A stretch of 64,000 nucleotides of DNA from Gordonia heveisoli. GTDB lineage: Bacteria; Actinomycetota; Actinomycetes; Mycobacteriales; Mycobacteriaceae. A program made the translations under genes and the position numbers. Below are positions 40,047 through 48,616 of this stretch, piece by piece (position 1 is the first letter of the stretch; the number at the start of each line of letters is the position of its first letter). The stretch lies in NCBI RefSeq assembly GCF_030315745.1, contig NZ_JASXSH010000005.1, positions 62,001-126,000 on the forward strand, read 5' to 3'. The notes below the pieces were generated by a model. It made no database searches, was not told where the DNA came from, and worked only from the letters and a program-made list of their open reading frames with translations.

Positions 40047-40568
40047 GTGACTGACGACGTGAACTCCCCGGAGCCAGACCGACCGGCCGGCCGCCGAAAA
40101 GGGCCGTACGCGAAGGACGCCCGGCCGGTGGTGTGGATGATCGCGGGCCTGGTCATCGCGCTGATCGTGTATTTCGGGATCCTCGGGTGGCGCGGCATCT
40201 CGTTGATCGCGACCGGCACCGTCGCCGGGATCGGGCTGGGTATCGGCGTGATCGTGCTGCCGTTGATCGGTGCGTGGATGGTCTACGCGACTCTGCGCGC
40301 CGGCATCGAACATCAGCGGCTGGCAGCGATTATGGCCGAAGATGGCCAGGAACTCGACATCTCGGCGTTGCCCACCCGTGCGTCGGGTCGGGTCGAACGT
40401 GACGCCGCCGACGAACTTTTCGCCACTTGCAAAGCCGAGTGGGAGGCCGATCCGGGCAACTGGCGCAAGACCTATCGGATCGCCCGCGCCTACGACTATG
40501 CCGGAGACCGGTCCCGAGCCCGGGAGATGATGAAGCGGGCTGTCGCACAGTTCCACGACGAGGAGTAG
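40047..40568 (+). CDS. membrane protein following dapB
   Basis: The 173-residue protein has a basic N-terminus, two membrane segments (VVWMIAGLVIALIVYFGILGW and SLIATGTVAGIGLGIGVIVLPLIGAWMVY) and a cytoplasmic helical tail (AADELFATCKAEWEADPGNWRKTYRIARAYDYAGDRSRAREMMKRAV) that looks like a single TPR unit. It is the positional counterpart of Rv2772c. The function is unknown. The GTG at 40047 lies 6 nt after dapB, which suggests a common transcript. Confidence 0.8.
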   Translation: MTDDVNSPEPDRPAGRRKGPYAKDARPVVWMIAGLVIALIVYFGILGWRGISLIATGTVAGIGLGIGVIVLPLIGAWMVYATLRAGIEHQRLAAIMAEDGQELDISALPTRASGRVERDAADELFATCKAEWEADPGNWRKTYRIARAYDYAGDRSRAREMMKRAVAQFHDEE

Positions 40569-40575
40569 CCCCGGC

Positions 40576-41031
40576 ATGGCCACCTTGCTGATCGTTCACC
40601 ACACCCCGTCGCCGCATTGTCAGGCGATGTTCGAGGCGGTGCTCAGCGGTGCGACCGACCCGGAGATCACCGGCGTCGACGTGGTGCGCCGGGCCGCACT
40701 GTCGGTGACGACGTCGGATTTCCTTGCCGCCGACGGCTATGTACTGGGCAGCCCGGCGAACCTTGGCTCGATCTCGGGTGCGCTCAAACATGCCTTCGAT
40801 TGCTCGTACTACCAGATCCTCGACTCGACACGGGGTCGCCCGTTCGGGCTGTACCTACACGGCAACGAGGGGACCGAGGGCGCGGAGAACGCCGTCGACC
40901 GGATCACTGCCGGACTCGGGTGGGAGAAGGCCGCCGAGTACGTCATCGCGTCGAATAAACCCGACAAGGCGGTGCTGGAGGCGTGCTGGGAGCTGGGCGC
41001 GACAGTGGCGGCCGGATTGATGGAGGTTTGA
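40576..41031 (+). CDS. flavodoxin / NADPH-dependent FMN reductase-like protein
   Basis: The 151-residue protein has a flavodoxin-like fold: VHHTPSPHCQAMFEAVL as the phosphate loop, YVLGSPANLGSISGALKHAFD as the second flavin loop, and FGLYLHGNEGTEGAENAVDRITAGLG. It follows the membrane protein by 7 nt and matches the position of Rv2771c. The redox partner and substrate are unknown. Confidence 0.85.
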   Translation: MATLLIVHHTPSPHCQAMFEAVLSGATDPEITGVDVVRRAALSVTTSDFLAADGYVLGSPANLGSISGALKHAFDCSYYQILDSTRGRPFGLYLHGNEGTEGAENAVDRITAGLGWEKAAEYVIASNKPDKAVLEACWELGATVAAGLMEV

Positions 41032-41072
41032 GCGAGTCCACGTTGAACCCGGTGCGAGGTCGCTGATCGGAG

Positions 41073-41078
41073 TAATGT
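41073..41078 (+). promoter_or_regulatory. -10 element for leaderless MFS gene
   Basis: TAATGT ends 7 nt before ATG 41086. No Shine-Dalgarno is seen. Confidence 0.4.
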
Positions 41079-41085
41079 CCCGCGA

Positions 41086-42708
41086 ATGCGGCATTGGGGT
41101 GTACTCCTGATATTGAGTGCGGCGCAGTTCATCATGGTTCTGGATACGACGGTGATGAACGTGTCCATCGCGCAGGTCGTCGACGACCTCGACACGACGC
41201 TCACAAATCTGCAGACGGCCATCACGCTTTACACCCTGGTGATGGGTTCGTTCATGCTCTTCGGCGGTCGGCTCGGTGACATGTTCGGCCGGCGCCGCAT
41301 CTTCTCGATCGGTCTCGTCGTCTACGGAATCGGATCGCTGACAACGGCATTCAGCCCTAATTATGCGGTGCTGCTGTTCGGCTGGTCGTTTGTGGAGGGT
41401 ATCGGCGCAGTCCTGGTGATGCCGGCGATCATCTCGCTGACCGCCACCAACTATCAGGGCAGGGATCGGGCGACCGCGTACAGCGTGCTCGGCGGAATCG
41501 CCGCCGCGGGCGCGGCAGCCGGACCACTCATCGGGGGGTGGGTGACCGAGGCGCTGACCTGGCGGGTGGTGTTCGCGGCGGAGACGGTGGTGTGTGTGGT
41601 CATCGTGCTGCTGGTGCGGACGATCGCCGACGACCCGACCACCGAATCCGGACGGATGGACTGGATCGGGACGATCCTGTCCGCGCTGGGGTTGGGGCTC
41701 ATCGTGATCGCGTTGCTACAGGCCGGAACCTGGGGCTTCATCCGACCGTCCGGCGCCTTGGAGATCGGTGGCGTCGAGATCACGCCGTTCGGATTCTCGG
41801 TGGTGCCGTTCATGATCGCGGCCGGGATCTTCGTGCTGATCGGCTTGGTGCACTGGGAGAATCGCGTCGTCGACCGGGGTGGCACGCCGCTCGTCCATCC
41901 GAAGCTGTTGCGCACCCTGCAACTGCGCAGCGGCCTGGTGATGCTGGTCGCCCAGCAGGCGATCATCGGCGGCATGTTCTTCGTCATCCCGATCTACCTG
42001 CAATACGCGTTGCTGAAGAACGCCTTCGAGACGGGACTCAAACTGGCCCCGATGTCGGTGGCGATGCTCATCGCGGCCTTCTCGAGTCCGAAGCTCTCGA
42101 CGCGTTACTCGCCACGCCACATGGTGACCCTGGGGTTGGTGCTGGTCATCGTCGGCTGCGCAATCCTGGTGACGACAATCAACCCCGAGCTGAATGATGT
42201 GCTGTTCGCGGTAGGCATGGCGATCTTCGGGGCCGGATTCGGTTTCATCGCAGCCCAACTCGGCAACGTCATCATGTCCTCGGTCACCGACCGTCATCGC
42301 GGTGAGGCGGGCGGCCTGCAGGGAACGGCACAGAACATCGGCACCTCGGTCGGCGTAGCAGTGCTCGGTGCGATGCTGGTGGCAGCCATGAGCGCGGGGT
42401 TCAACCAGGCGACACAGGCGGATCCGTCGTTGTCGGCACAGACCAAGGAACAGGTCGCCGCGGCGTCGGCCGACGGCGTCGAGGTCCTCGGCCGTGACCA
42501 GCTCGACGCGGTCGCCCAGCAACACCAGATCCCGGCCGACGAGGTGTCCGCGCTCGTCGACCACTATGTCGACGCACAACTCGACGCGATCCGGCTGGCG
42601 ATCCTGCTCGCGATCTTCCTGGCCGGCATCGGGCTCGTACTCGCACGACGGCTACCCGTGATTCCGGGCGCCGAACTCGGTGAACCAGCGCCTGTCTCGC
42701 CGGTTTGA
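41086..42708 (+). CDS. MFS multidrug exporter (DHA2 family)
   Basis: This 540-residue protein has about 14 membrane segments. It begins MRHWGVLLILSAAQFIMVLDTTVMNVSIAQVVDDL and has motif A GGRLGDMFGRRRIFSIG. A soluble loop between the last segments (QADPSLSAQTKEQVAAASADGVEVLGRDQLDAVAQQHQIPADEVSALVDHYVDAQLDAIR) is typical of DHA2 proteins of this subgroup. No local regulator gene is next to it. Substrates are unknown. Confidence 0.88.
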   Translation: MRHWGVLLILSAAQFIMVLDTTVMNVSIAQVVDDLDTTLTNLQTAITLYTLVMGSFMLFGGRLGDMFGRRRIFSIGLVVYGIGSLTTAFSPNYAVLLFGWSFVEGIGAVLVMPAIISLTATNYQGRDRATAYSVLGGIAAAGAAAGPLIGGWVTEALTWRVVFAAETVVCVVIVLLVRTIADDPTTESGRMDWIGTILSALGLGLIVIALLQAGTWGFIRPSGALEIGGVEITPFGFSVVPFMIAAGIFVLIGLVHWENRVVDRGGTPLVHPKLLRTLQLRSGLVMLVAQQAIIGGMFFVIPIYLQYALLKNAFETGLKLAPMSVAMLIAAFSSPKLSTRYSPRHMVTLGLVLVIVGCAILVTTINPELNDVLFAVGMAIFGAGFGFIAAQLGNVIMSSVTDRHRGEAGGLQGTAQNIGTSVGVAVLGAMLVAAMSAGFNQATQADPSLSAQTKEQVAAASADGVEVLGRDQLDAVAQQHQIPADEVSALVDHYVDAQLDAIRLAILLAIFLAGIGLVLARRLPVIPGAELGEPAPVSPV

Positions 42709-42786
42709 ATTGTGCGAGAACTGCATCGAGGGCGATCCCCGGTTGGCTATCCTGGGCCTCGGACGTCGTCGACCTGCGGGGGACAC

Positions 42787-43859
42787 ATGCGTGTGAGATC
42801 GCGATCTATGCGTGTGACGGTACTGATCGCCGCGGTGATGTTGGTGGTCGGAGCATTCCTCGCTCCGGCGCCGCAGGCGCACGCAGAGGTGGTCGTACCG
42901 GCCGAGGGTTACGGATTCTCCCAGGGCGCACCACAACTCACACTCAGCGCGGCAGATCTGGATCGAGAACTCGACGCGGTGTCGAGAACTGGGGGCACGT
43001 GGCTCCGGGTCTTCGTCAATTGGTCGACCATCGAACGAACCAAAGGTACCTACGACTGGACCGTCCCGGATCGAGTCATCGGTGCTGCGCGGGCTCATAA
43101 CCTGAAGGTCCTTGCCCTCGTCCTGACGGCGCCCTCCTGGGCCCGACGCGGCGGTGCGCTCGCTCCATCTACGCGCCGCCGGCCAATCCCGCCACCATCG
43201 GCGGATTTCTCAAAGCGTTCATCGCCCACTATCCCGACGTCACCCACCACGAGATCTGGAATGAGCCGAACCTGCCCGCGTTCTGGGGTCTGGCACGCGC
43301 GAACCCCAGCGACTACACCGCACTACTCAAGGCCGCGTACACCGCGATTAAAGATGTTCAGCCGTCGTCGACGGTGGTCGCTGCTGGTTTGAGCCCCGCG
43401 GCCGGGGCCGTCGACTTCGTGACCAAAATGTATGCGGCAGGTGCGAAGGGCCACTTCGACGCCGCGGGGATGCATCCCTACGTCTTTCCCAAAGGGATCG
43501 CGTCAACTCCCAACGGCTGGACCGAAACCCAACAGATCCGGGCGGTGATGGTGGCCAACGGCGACTCCGCCAAGACGATCTGGCTGACCGAGATGGGTGC
43601 GCCGACGATTCCATCCAGCGGTGGGTCGGGCACGTCGTCACTGGGGTTCGGCGCCGGCGAGATGGTGACGCAGCAGCAACAGGCGACTCAGATCGTCGAC
43701 GTCCTCGGAGCGGCCGCCCGGTCGGGATACTGCGGCCCGGCATTCATCTATTCGGTGCGTGATTCGGGGACCGCGGCCAACAATCGCGAAGACAACTTCG
43801 GTGCACTCCTGACCCACGACTGGCAGCCAAAGGTGGCGGCGTCGGTTCTGGCCGGGTAG
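42787..43859 (+). pseudogene. secreted clan-A glycoside hydrolase, broken by a frameshift
   Basis: The first part (from ATG 42787) has a signal peptide (VTVLIAAVMLVVGAFLAPAPQAHA), then GGTWLRVFVNWSTIERTKGTYDWTVPDRVIGAARAHNLKVLALVLTAPSWARRGGA. At about 43150-43163 the homologous reading moves to another frame: SIYAPPANPATIGGFL, then HHEIWNEPNLPAFWG and WLTEMGAP, ending at 43859. Both catalytic Glu codons (43263-43265 acid/base, 43590-43592 nucleophile) lie after the shift, so the first product alone would be inactive. The pattern fits loss of one base. It may be a real pseudogene or a sequencing error. The family resembles GH5/GH39-like cellulases. The substrate is not known. Confidence 0.85.
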
Positions 43860-43865
43860 CAGCCG

Positions 43866-44633
43866 TCAGTCGATCTGGCAGGCGGCGGCGAGATAGACGG
43901 TCATCCGCAGACCGGGATCAGGCAGGCGCAGCGACTCATACGGATAGGTGATCACGCGGCCGTCGGTATCCCGGAAACGTTTGGCATCCGCGCGGCGCGG
44001 TGCGACGGCGAACGACGCCCACCACTCGCCGAATGTGGTCGAGGCGGCCGACAACTCGGTGGTCAGCGCGTCCAGTCCCGGATCCGCGACATCGGCGTTG
44101 GCGGCACGCAACGCGGCGACGCTGCGGCGCGCGTTGTCCTCCCAGTCGACGAACCGCTCTCGTGCGCGCGGATCGGTGAGGAGGTAGCGGCACGTATTCG
44201 GTCGAGGGTGGTCCATCAGCCCGGTGAACAGCTCGGCGCCTTCGGAATTGATGGCGACGACGTTGCTGACCTGATCGAGCACATACGCCGGGTTGGGGCG
44301 GAGGCTCTCGACCAGGCGACTCATCCGGGCGGCGTCGATGTCGATGCCTGCACCGATGCCTGGCCGGTCGCGTAATGCGCGTGCGTAGGCGTGATCGTCG
44401 GGACCGAAACCCAGGCTGTCGCCGATGGCGGCGAGCACGTCGTCGCTCGGATTGCGTTCTCGTCCCTGCTCGAGACGTGTGTAGTAGTCGTGGCTCACCG
44501 CCGCGGCCGTCGCGACCTCTTCGCGTCGGAGTCCGGGGGTGCGTCGGCGTTCGCCGACCGGTGCGACGGCCTGTCGCCGTCTGGTGCGCAGGAACTCTCC
44601 CAACGTGGCATCCACCCTCCCAGTCAACCGCAT
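43866..44633 (-). CDS. XRE-family regulator with MmyB-like domain
   Basis: The protein of about 255 residues has an N-terminal XRE HTH (LGEFLRTRRRQAVAPVGERRRTPGLRREEVATAAAVSHDYYTRLEQGRERNPSDDVLAAIGDSLGF). Its C-terminal MmyB-like ligand domain contains PAYVLDQVSNVVAINSEGAELFTGL and RERFVDWEDNARRSVAALRA. MmyB-type regulators in actinomycetes may sense acyl chains and often control a divergent oxidoreductase, as here. In-frame starts at 44669, 44633 (ATG) and 44615 (GTG) are possible. Confidence 0.9.
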   Translation of the reverse strand: MRLTGRVDATLGEFLRTRRRQAVAPVGERRRTPGLRREEVATAAAVSHDYYTRLEQGRERNPSDDVLAAIGDSLGFGPDDHAYARALRDRPGIGAGIDIDAARMSRLVESLRPNPAYVLDQVSNVVAINSEGAELFTGLMDHPRPNTCRYLLTDPRARERFVDWEDNARRSVAALRAANADVADPGLDALTTELSAASTTFGEWWASFAVAPRRADAKRFRDTDGRVITYPYESLRLPDPGLRMTVYLAAACQID

Positions 44634-44670
44634 GCCGCGGCGTCGGCGGTGAGGGTGGGTGCGGCACACC

Positions 44671-44710
44671 TAGGATCCGGTCGGTCTTCCCCGGATACCG
44701 CTCGTATCCG
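44671..44710 (+). promoter_or_regulatory. promoter and operator between XRE regulator and aldo/keto reductase
   Basis: A -10-like TAGGAT (44671-44676) is followed by a perfect inverted repeat, CGGATAC (44692-44698) and GTATCCG (44704-44710), with 5 bp between. The repeat would lie just after the transcription start of the reductase gene, a usual place for a repressor site. Confidence 0.6.
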
Positions 44711-44721
44711 ATCGTTGTCTC

Positions 44722-45723
44722 ATGACTTCCAGCAGCGAATTCAGTTTCCGCAGTCTCGGTATCGACGGTCCCAAGGTCGGACCGGTCGGACTCGGGTGCA
44801 TGGGCATGAGTTCCACCTATCAATCCGTCACCGACGCCGCGTGCCGGACCACGCTGCAGGCCGCCGTCGACGCCGGTGTCACTCATTTCGACACCGCCGA
44901 CATGTACGGCCAAGGACATAACGAGACCCTGGTCGGGACTACGCTGACCTCCGTGCGCGACGACGTGGTGATCGCCACCAAGTTCGGATACCGCTTCGAC
45001 GACTCCGGCGGGCGCACAGTCGATTCCACCGCGACGTGGACGCGCACCGCCTGCGACGAGTCGCTGCGCCGACTGCACACCGACTACATCGACCTCTACT
45101 ATCTGCATCGCCGCGATCCGGGCACGCCGATCGAGGAGACGATGTCGGCGCTGGCCGACCTGGTGCAGGCGGGCAAGGTACGTCACCTCGGCCTGTCCGA
45201 GGTTTCCCCGGGCACCCTGCGGCGCGCGCATGCCATCGCGCCGATCTCGGCGGTACAGATGGAGTACTCGCTGTTCACCCGCGACGTCGAAGCCGAAATG
45301 CTCGACACCTGCCGCGAACTCGGCGTCGCGCTGGTCGCCTACGCGCCGGTCGGCCGTGGATGGTTGAGTGGGGCGGTGCGCTCACCCAGCCAACTGGAGG
45401 CCTCCGACGGGCGGCGGGTGCATCCGCGATTCGCCGACGCCGCCTTCGAGACCAACACCGCCCTCGTCGATGTGGTGCGTTCGATCGGTACGGAGATCGG
45501 CGCCACGCCGGCACAGGTCGCCCTCGCCTGGTTGTTGGGCAACGGCGACGACATCCTCGCGATTCCGGGGACGACCGTCGTCGCCCACCTGCACGAGAAC
45601 CTGGCCGCCACCGAGATCCATCTGGACACCGAGCAGCGCAGCCGCCTCGACCATCATCTCGCTCCGGGTGCGGCGGCCGGCGCGCGCCACACCGCGGCGA
45701 ACCTGTCGATGGTCGGGCATTGA
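44722..45723 (+). CDS. aldo/keto reductase
   Basis: The 333-residue protein is an NADPH-dependent aldo/keto reductase of the AKR13-like group. It has LGCMGMSS, FDTADMYGQGHNETLVG (catalytic Asp and Tyr), VVIATKFGYRFDDSGG (catalytic Lys), YYLHRRDPGTPIEETMSALADLVQAGKVRHLGLSEVS, and a C-terminal cofactor site (AIPGTTVVAHLHENLAA). It reduces aldehydes or ketones. The substrate is unknown. It is divergent from the MmyB-type regulator and probably under its control. Confidence 0.93.
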   Translation: MTSSSEFSFRSLGIDGPKVGPVGLGCMGMSSTYQSVTDAACRTTLQAAVDAGVTHFDTADMYGQGHNETLVGTTLTSVRDDVVIATKFGYRFDDSGGRTVDSTATWTRTACDESLRRLHTDYIDLYYLHRRDPGTPIEETMSALADLVQAGKVRHLGLSEVSPGTLRRAHAIAPISAVQMEYSLFTRDVEAEMLDTCRELGVALVAYAPVGRGWLSGAVRSPSQLEASDGRRVHPRFADAAFETNTALVDVVRSIGTEIGATPAQVALAWLLGNGDDILAIPGTTVVAHLHENLAATEIHLDTEQRSRLDHHLAPGAAAGARHTAANLSMVGH

Positions 45724-45814
45724 CGGCAAAAGTTGTCGATGGACGAGCCGCGTGTGCCCGTAATCGCCTGCGTAACAGTGCCGGTCGGCCGCCACCGTTC
45801 TGACCGGCGTGGCA

Positions 45815-46504
45815 TCACGCCAGTAGCAGTCTGCACCAGGCGTCGAAGATCCACTCGCGGAAGCGATCCGGAGTCCAACCGCGCTCGGCGACGAGCATGG
45901 CGTAGTACTCGGAACTGTTCATGGTCCAGATGATGTCGGCGACTTCGTCGACGCTGAGGTCGGTGCGCATACCTCCGGCGGCGGCCAACTCTCCGGCGAG
46001 AACCCGCATATTCTGGGCACGTCGCCGGGTGATTTGTTGCCACAGTTCACGGAGTTCGATTTCGGCGGCCGCGGCCTCACGCAACACCAGGAACAGCGGC
46101 GCCAACCTGCCCTGTAACTCGGTGACGGCCCCGGCATAGATCCGCAACCGCTCCCGAACGTCGGGTTCGGCACGCATCCGCACCGCATAGTCACGGTCGG
46201 CGCCTACGACCGGAGCGGATGTGCCCGAGAGGGCGAGTTCGATGAGGGTGGCGAACAGTTCGGGTTTGCGGCCGATCGTCGCATAGACGGTGTCCGGTGC
46301 GACCTCGGCCGCGCGGGCGATCGCAGCGATAGTCGTCGTCCGGTAGCCGTCTGCGAGAAAGGCCAGCCGTGCTGCGTCGAGGATGCGGATCCGGGTCTGC
46401 TCCGCCGCTGCCCGACGGCCGCTGGCGTCATAGCGTCGGCGCCGCTGACCGGGCGATTTGCCGGTGGAGGTTGCGCCCGGAAGGGCATTGACGGCGTCGG
46501 TCAT
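45815..46504 (-). CDS. TetR-family regulator
   Basis: The 229-residue protein has a basic start and a TetR HTH (AAEQTRIRILDAARLAFLADGYRTTTIAAIARAAEVAPDTVYATIGRKPELFATLIELALSG), followed by a helical ligand domain. It is divergent from the small gene at 46570, and the gap between them has an inverted repeat. It starts with ATG at 46504. Confidence 0.92.
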   Translation of the reverse strand: MTDAVNALPGATSTGKSPGQRRRRYDASGRRAAAEQTRIRILDAARLAFLADGYRTTTIAAIARAAEVAPDTVYATIGRKPELFATLIELALSGTSAPVVGADRDYAVRMRAEPDVRERLRIYAGAVTELQGRLAPLFLVLREAAAAEIELRELWQQITRRRAQNMRVLAGELAAAGGMRTDLSVDEVADIIWTMNSSEYYAMLVAERGWTPDRFREWIFDAWCRLLLA

Positions 46505-46532
46505 CGGTCCTACTCTAGTGACAGTCCAATTA

Positions 46533-46551
46533 ATCCGAAAGCCTATCGGAT
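46533..46551. promoter_or_regulatory. possible TetR operator
   Basis: ATCCGA (46533-46538) and TCGGAT (46546-46551) form an inverted repeat with a 7-bp centre in the gap between the TetR gene (start 46504) and the small gene (start 46570). Confidence 0.5.
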
Positions 46552-46569
46552 GAAAAGAGGGTGAATGTC

Positions 46570-46884
46570 ATGGCATTCTTCGCATGGACCCAGACCGTGC
46601 CGATCACCGCGGAGATCTACGACGAGATCGCGGCGAGGATGGGCGACACGCCGATGCCGGGCCTCGTGGTTCACGTCGCGACGCAGAACTCTGACGGATC
46701 ACTGTCCTACCTCGACGTATGGGAGTCGAAGGAAGCCTGCGAAGCGGCCGTCGAAGCGGTCGTTCATCCCGCCGTGCATCCGACTCTGGCCGCCCACGGG
46801 ATCAACCCTCCCGGGGAGCCTCCGCGTACACCGGCGGCCGTGCTCGACGTCCGCTTCGCGGACGGAACATCACTCCGTGGGTGA
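46570..46884 (+). CDS. small protein, likely dimeric alpha/beta-barrel fold
   Basis: The 104-residue protein has no motif I can name. Its pattern (AFFAWTQTVPITAEIYDEIAARMGDTPMPGLVVHVATQNSDGSLSYLDVWESKEACEAAVEAVVHPAVHPTL) resembles the dimeric ferredoxin-like (ABM/EthD-type) fold with VHPAVHP in the last helix. ATG 46570 is chosen for AGAGGGTGA at 46554-46562. A GTG at 46561 lies in that site. It is divergent from the TetR gene and may be its target. Confidence 0.7.
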   Translation: MAFFAWTQTVPITAEIYDEIAARMGDTPMPGLVVHVATQNSDGSLSYLDVWESKEACEAAVEAVVHPAVHPTLAAHGINPPGEPPRTPAAVLDVRFADGTSLRG

Positions 46885-47247
46885 CTGCGATCCGGAATCG
46901 TCGGCGAGGGTGCGCGCAATCTGAACCTGACGGACGAGGAACGCACCTTCGTCGAGCTTCTTGCGACGCATCCAGGTGGTGACCTCGGCATTGCATTTGC
47001 TGGCGTTGCACGACCCGCAGCAGGGAACGACATTGCCGAGTGTGTAGCGCCCGCCGCGCGAGATGGCCAGCATGCAGTCACGTTGCAGTGCGACACCGCT
47101 GGCGCCGCAGTAGGCGCAGCCACCCCACGCCTCCTGTAATGCGGTCCACTGTTCCGGGGTGAGGTCGTTGTCCCGCGCGGCCACCCGAGTGCGCCGACGC
47201 TTGGCATACCGGTTGGCGCGCGAACGGCTGCGTGGCGGCATGCGCAC
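46870..47247 (-). CDS. HNH-fold protein with altered first His
   Basis: The 125-residue protein has a very basic N-terminus ([21 protein letters not shown]), a first zinc pair (GGCAYCGAS), and the ββα-metal region [33 protein letters not shown]. The second zinc pair is CCGSC and the Asn of LGNVVP is kept. In most HNH enzymes the first position is DH; here it is DC. That changes the usual general base or metal ligand, so nuclease activity is doubtful. It is divergent from thyA. I see no restriction or toxin partner. Confidence 0.8.
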   Translation of the reverse strand: MRMPPRSRSRANRYAKRRRTRVAARDNDLTPEQWTALQEAWGGCAYCGASGVALQRDCMLAISRGGRYTLGNVVPCCGSCNASKCNAEVTTWMRRKKLDEGAFLVRQVQIARTLADDSGSQSPTE

Positions 47248-47261
47248 GAACCTACCCCCTA

Positions 47262-47267
47262 TACACT
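47262..47267 (+). promoter_or_regulatory. -10 element for leaderless thyA
   Basis: TACACT (within TATACACT, 47260-47267) ends 7 nt before the GTG at 47275. No Shine-Dalgarno is seen. Confidence 0.55.
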
Positions 47268-47274
47268 GGGGATC

Positions 47275-48093
47275 GTGAGCACGGCCATCCGCGAGTCCAT
47301 CGCCACCCCGTATGAGGACCTGCTACGTCTGGTGCTGGAGACCGGCACCTCTAAGGCGGACCGCACCGGAACGGGCACACGAAGCGTCTTCGGTCACCAG
47401 TTGCGGTACGACCTGTCCCACGGATTCCCGCTGATCACCACCAAGAAGGTGCACCTCAAGTCGATCATCTACGAACTGTTGTGGTTCCTACGCGGCGACT
47501 CGAACGTGCGTTGGCTGCAGGATCGCGGGGTCACCATCTGGGACGAATGGGCCGACGATCAGGGTGAACTCGGCCCTGTCTACGGCGTGCAGTGGCGCAG
47601 TTGGCCGACTCCCTCGGGTGAGCAGATCGACCAGATCGCCGCGGCACTGGAGACCCTGAAGACCAACCCCGACTCGCGACGCAACATCGTCTCCGCATGG
47701 AATGTCGGGGAGATCCCGCAGATGGCGCTGCCGCCGTGTCATGCGTTCTTCCAGTTCTACGTCGCCGACGGCAAGCTGTCCTGCCAGCTCTATCAGCGCA
47801 GCGCCGACCTGTTCCTCGGTGTGCCGTTCAACATCGCCTCGTACGCGCTGCTCACCCACATGATGGCGCAGCAGGCCGGCCTGGAGGTCGGCGACTTCGT
47901 GTGGACCGGCGGCGATTGCCACATCTACGACAACCACGTCGACCAGGTGCGGCTGCAGTTGTCGCGTGAGCCCTACCCCTATCCGACACTGCAGTTGCGT
48001 AAGGCGGCGTCGATCTTCGACTACGACTACGACGACATCGAGATTGTCGGGTACGAGTCGCATGCGGGCATCAAGGCCCCGGTGGCGGTCTGA
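47275..48093 (+). CDS. thyA: thymidylate synthase ThyA
   Basis: ThyA methylates dUMP to dTMP with methylene-THF and releases dihydrofolate. The 272-residue protein has the dUMP-binding [19 protein letters not shown], the catalytic [13 protein letters not shown] (Cys155), and [27 protein letters not shown]. The GTG at 47275 gives the usual N-terminus. dfrA follows 16 nt later and recycles the dihydrofolate. A second, unrelated thymidylate synthase (thyX) lies at 55646. Confidence 0.97.
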   Translation: MSTAIRESIATPYEDLLRLVLETGTSKADRTGTGTRSVFGHQLRYDLSHGFPLITTKKVHLKSIIYELLWFLRGDSNVRWLQDRGVTIWDEWADDQGELGPVYGVQWRSWPTPSGEQIDQIAAALETLKTNPDSRRNIVSAWNVGEIPQMALPPCHAFFQFYVADGKLSCQLYQRSADLFLGVPFNIASYALLTHMMAQQAGLEVGDFVWTGGDCHIYDNHVDQVRLQLSREPYPYPTLQLRKAASIFDYDYDDIEIVGYESHAGIKAPVAV

Positions 48094-48109
48094 GGGATCC
48101 AGCGTACCC

Positions 48110-48616
48110 ATGACGACGCAGATCGCCCTGATCTGGGCGCAGGACCGAGCCGGTGCCATCGGACGGGACAACACCATTCCGTGGCACGTTCCCGAGGACA
48201 TGCGACGCTTCCGCGAGATCACCGGCAGTGACCCGGTGGTCATGGGCCGTCGCACCTGGGAGTCGTTACCCGACCGCTTCCGTCCGCTGCCCGGCAGGCG
48301 CAACATCGTGATCACCCGATCGGTGGATTTCCTCGCCGACGGAGCCGACGTGGTGCACACCGTCGCCGACGCACTCAACGCGGGCGGGGAGCGGCTCACC
48401 GTGATCGGCGGAGGTGAGATTTACACCGCGGCATTGGAATTCGCCACCCACCTACGGGTAACCGAAATTGATGTGCTGGTGGCCGGGGCTGACGCCTTCG
48501 CGCCTGAGATCGATCCGCTGCGCTGGGAGGTACAGGTGGCAGGCGAGTGGCAGACCTCCACCGGTGGAACCCGCTACCGCTTCCTCGACTATCACCGGCA
48601 CCGGCCGGGCGAATGA
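48110..48616 (+). CDS. dfrA: dihydrofolate reductase
   Basis: DfrA reduces dihydrofolate to tetrahydrofolate with NADPH, needed after the ThyA reaction, and is the target of trimethoprim-like drugs. The 168-residue protein has LIWAQDRAGAIGRDNTIPWHVPEDMRRFREITG, VVMGRRTWESLPDRFRPLPGRRNIVITR and VIGGGEIYTAAL. The ATG at 48110 is the usual start. The stop overlaps the next ATG (ATGA). Confidence 0.96.
   Translation: MTTQIALIWAQDRAGAIGRDNTIPWHVPEDMRRFREITGSDPVVMGRRTWESLPDRFRPLPGRRNIVITRSVDFLADGADVVHTVADALNAGGERLTVIGGGEIYTAALEFATHLRVTEIDVLVAGADAFAPEIDPLRWEVQVAGEWQTSTGGTRYRFLDYHRHRPGE

Noticed and set aside
46870-47247. Restriction or defence nuclease
   Set aside because: It stands alone next to thyA, lacks the usual first His, and has no methylase, helicase or toxin-antitoxin partner.
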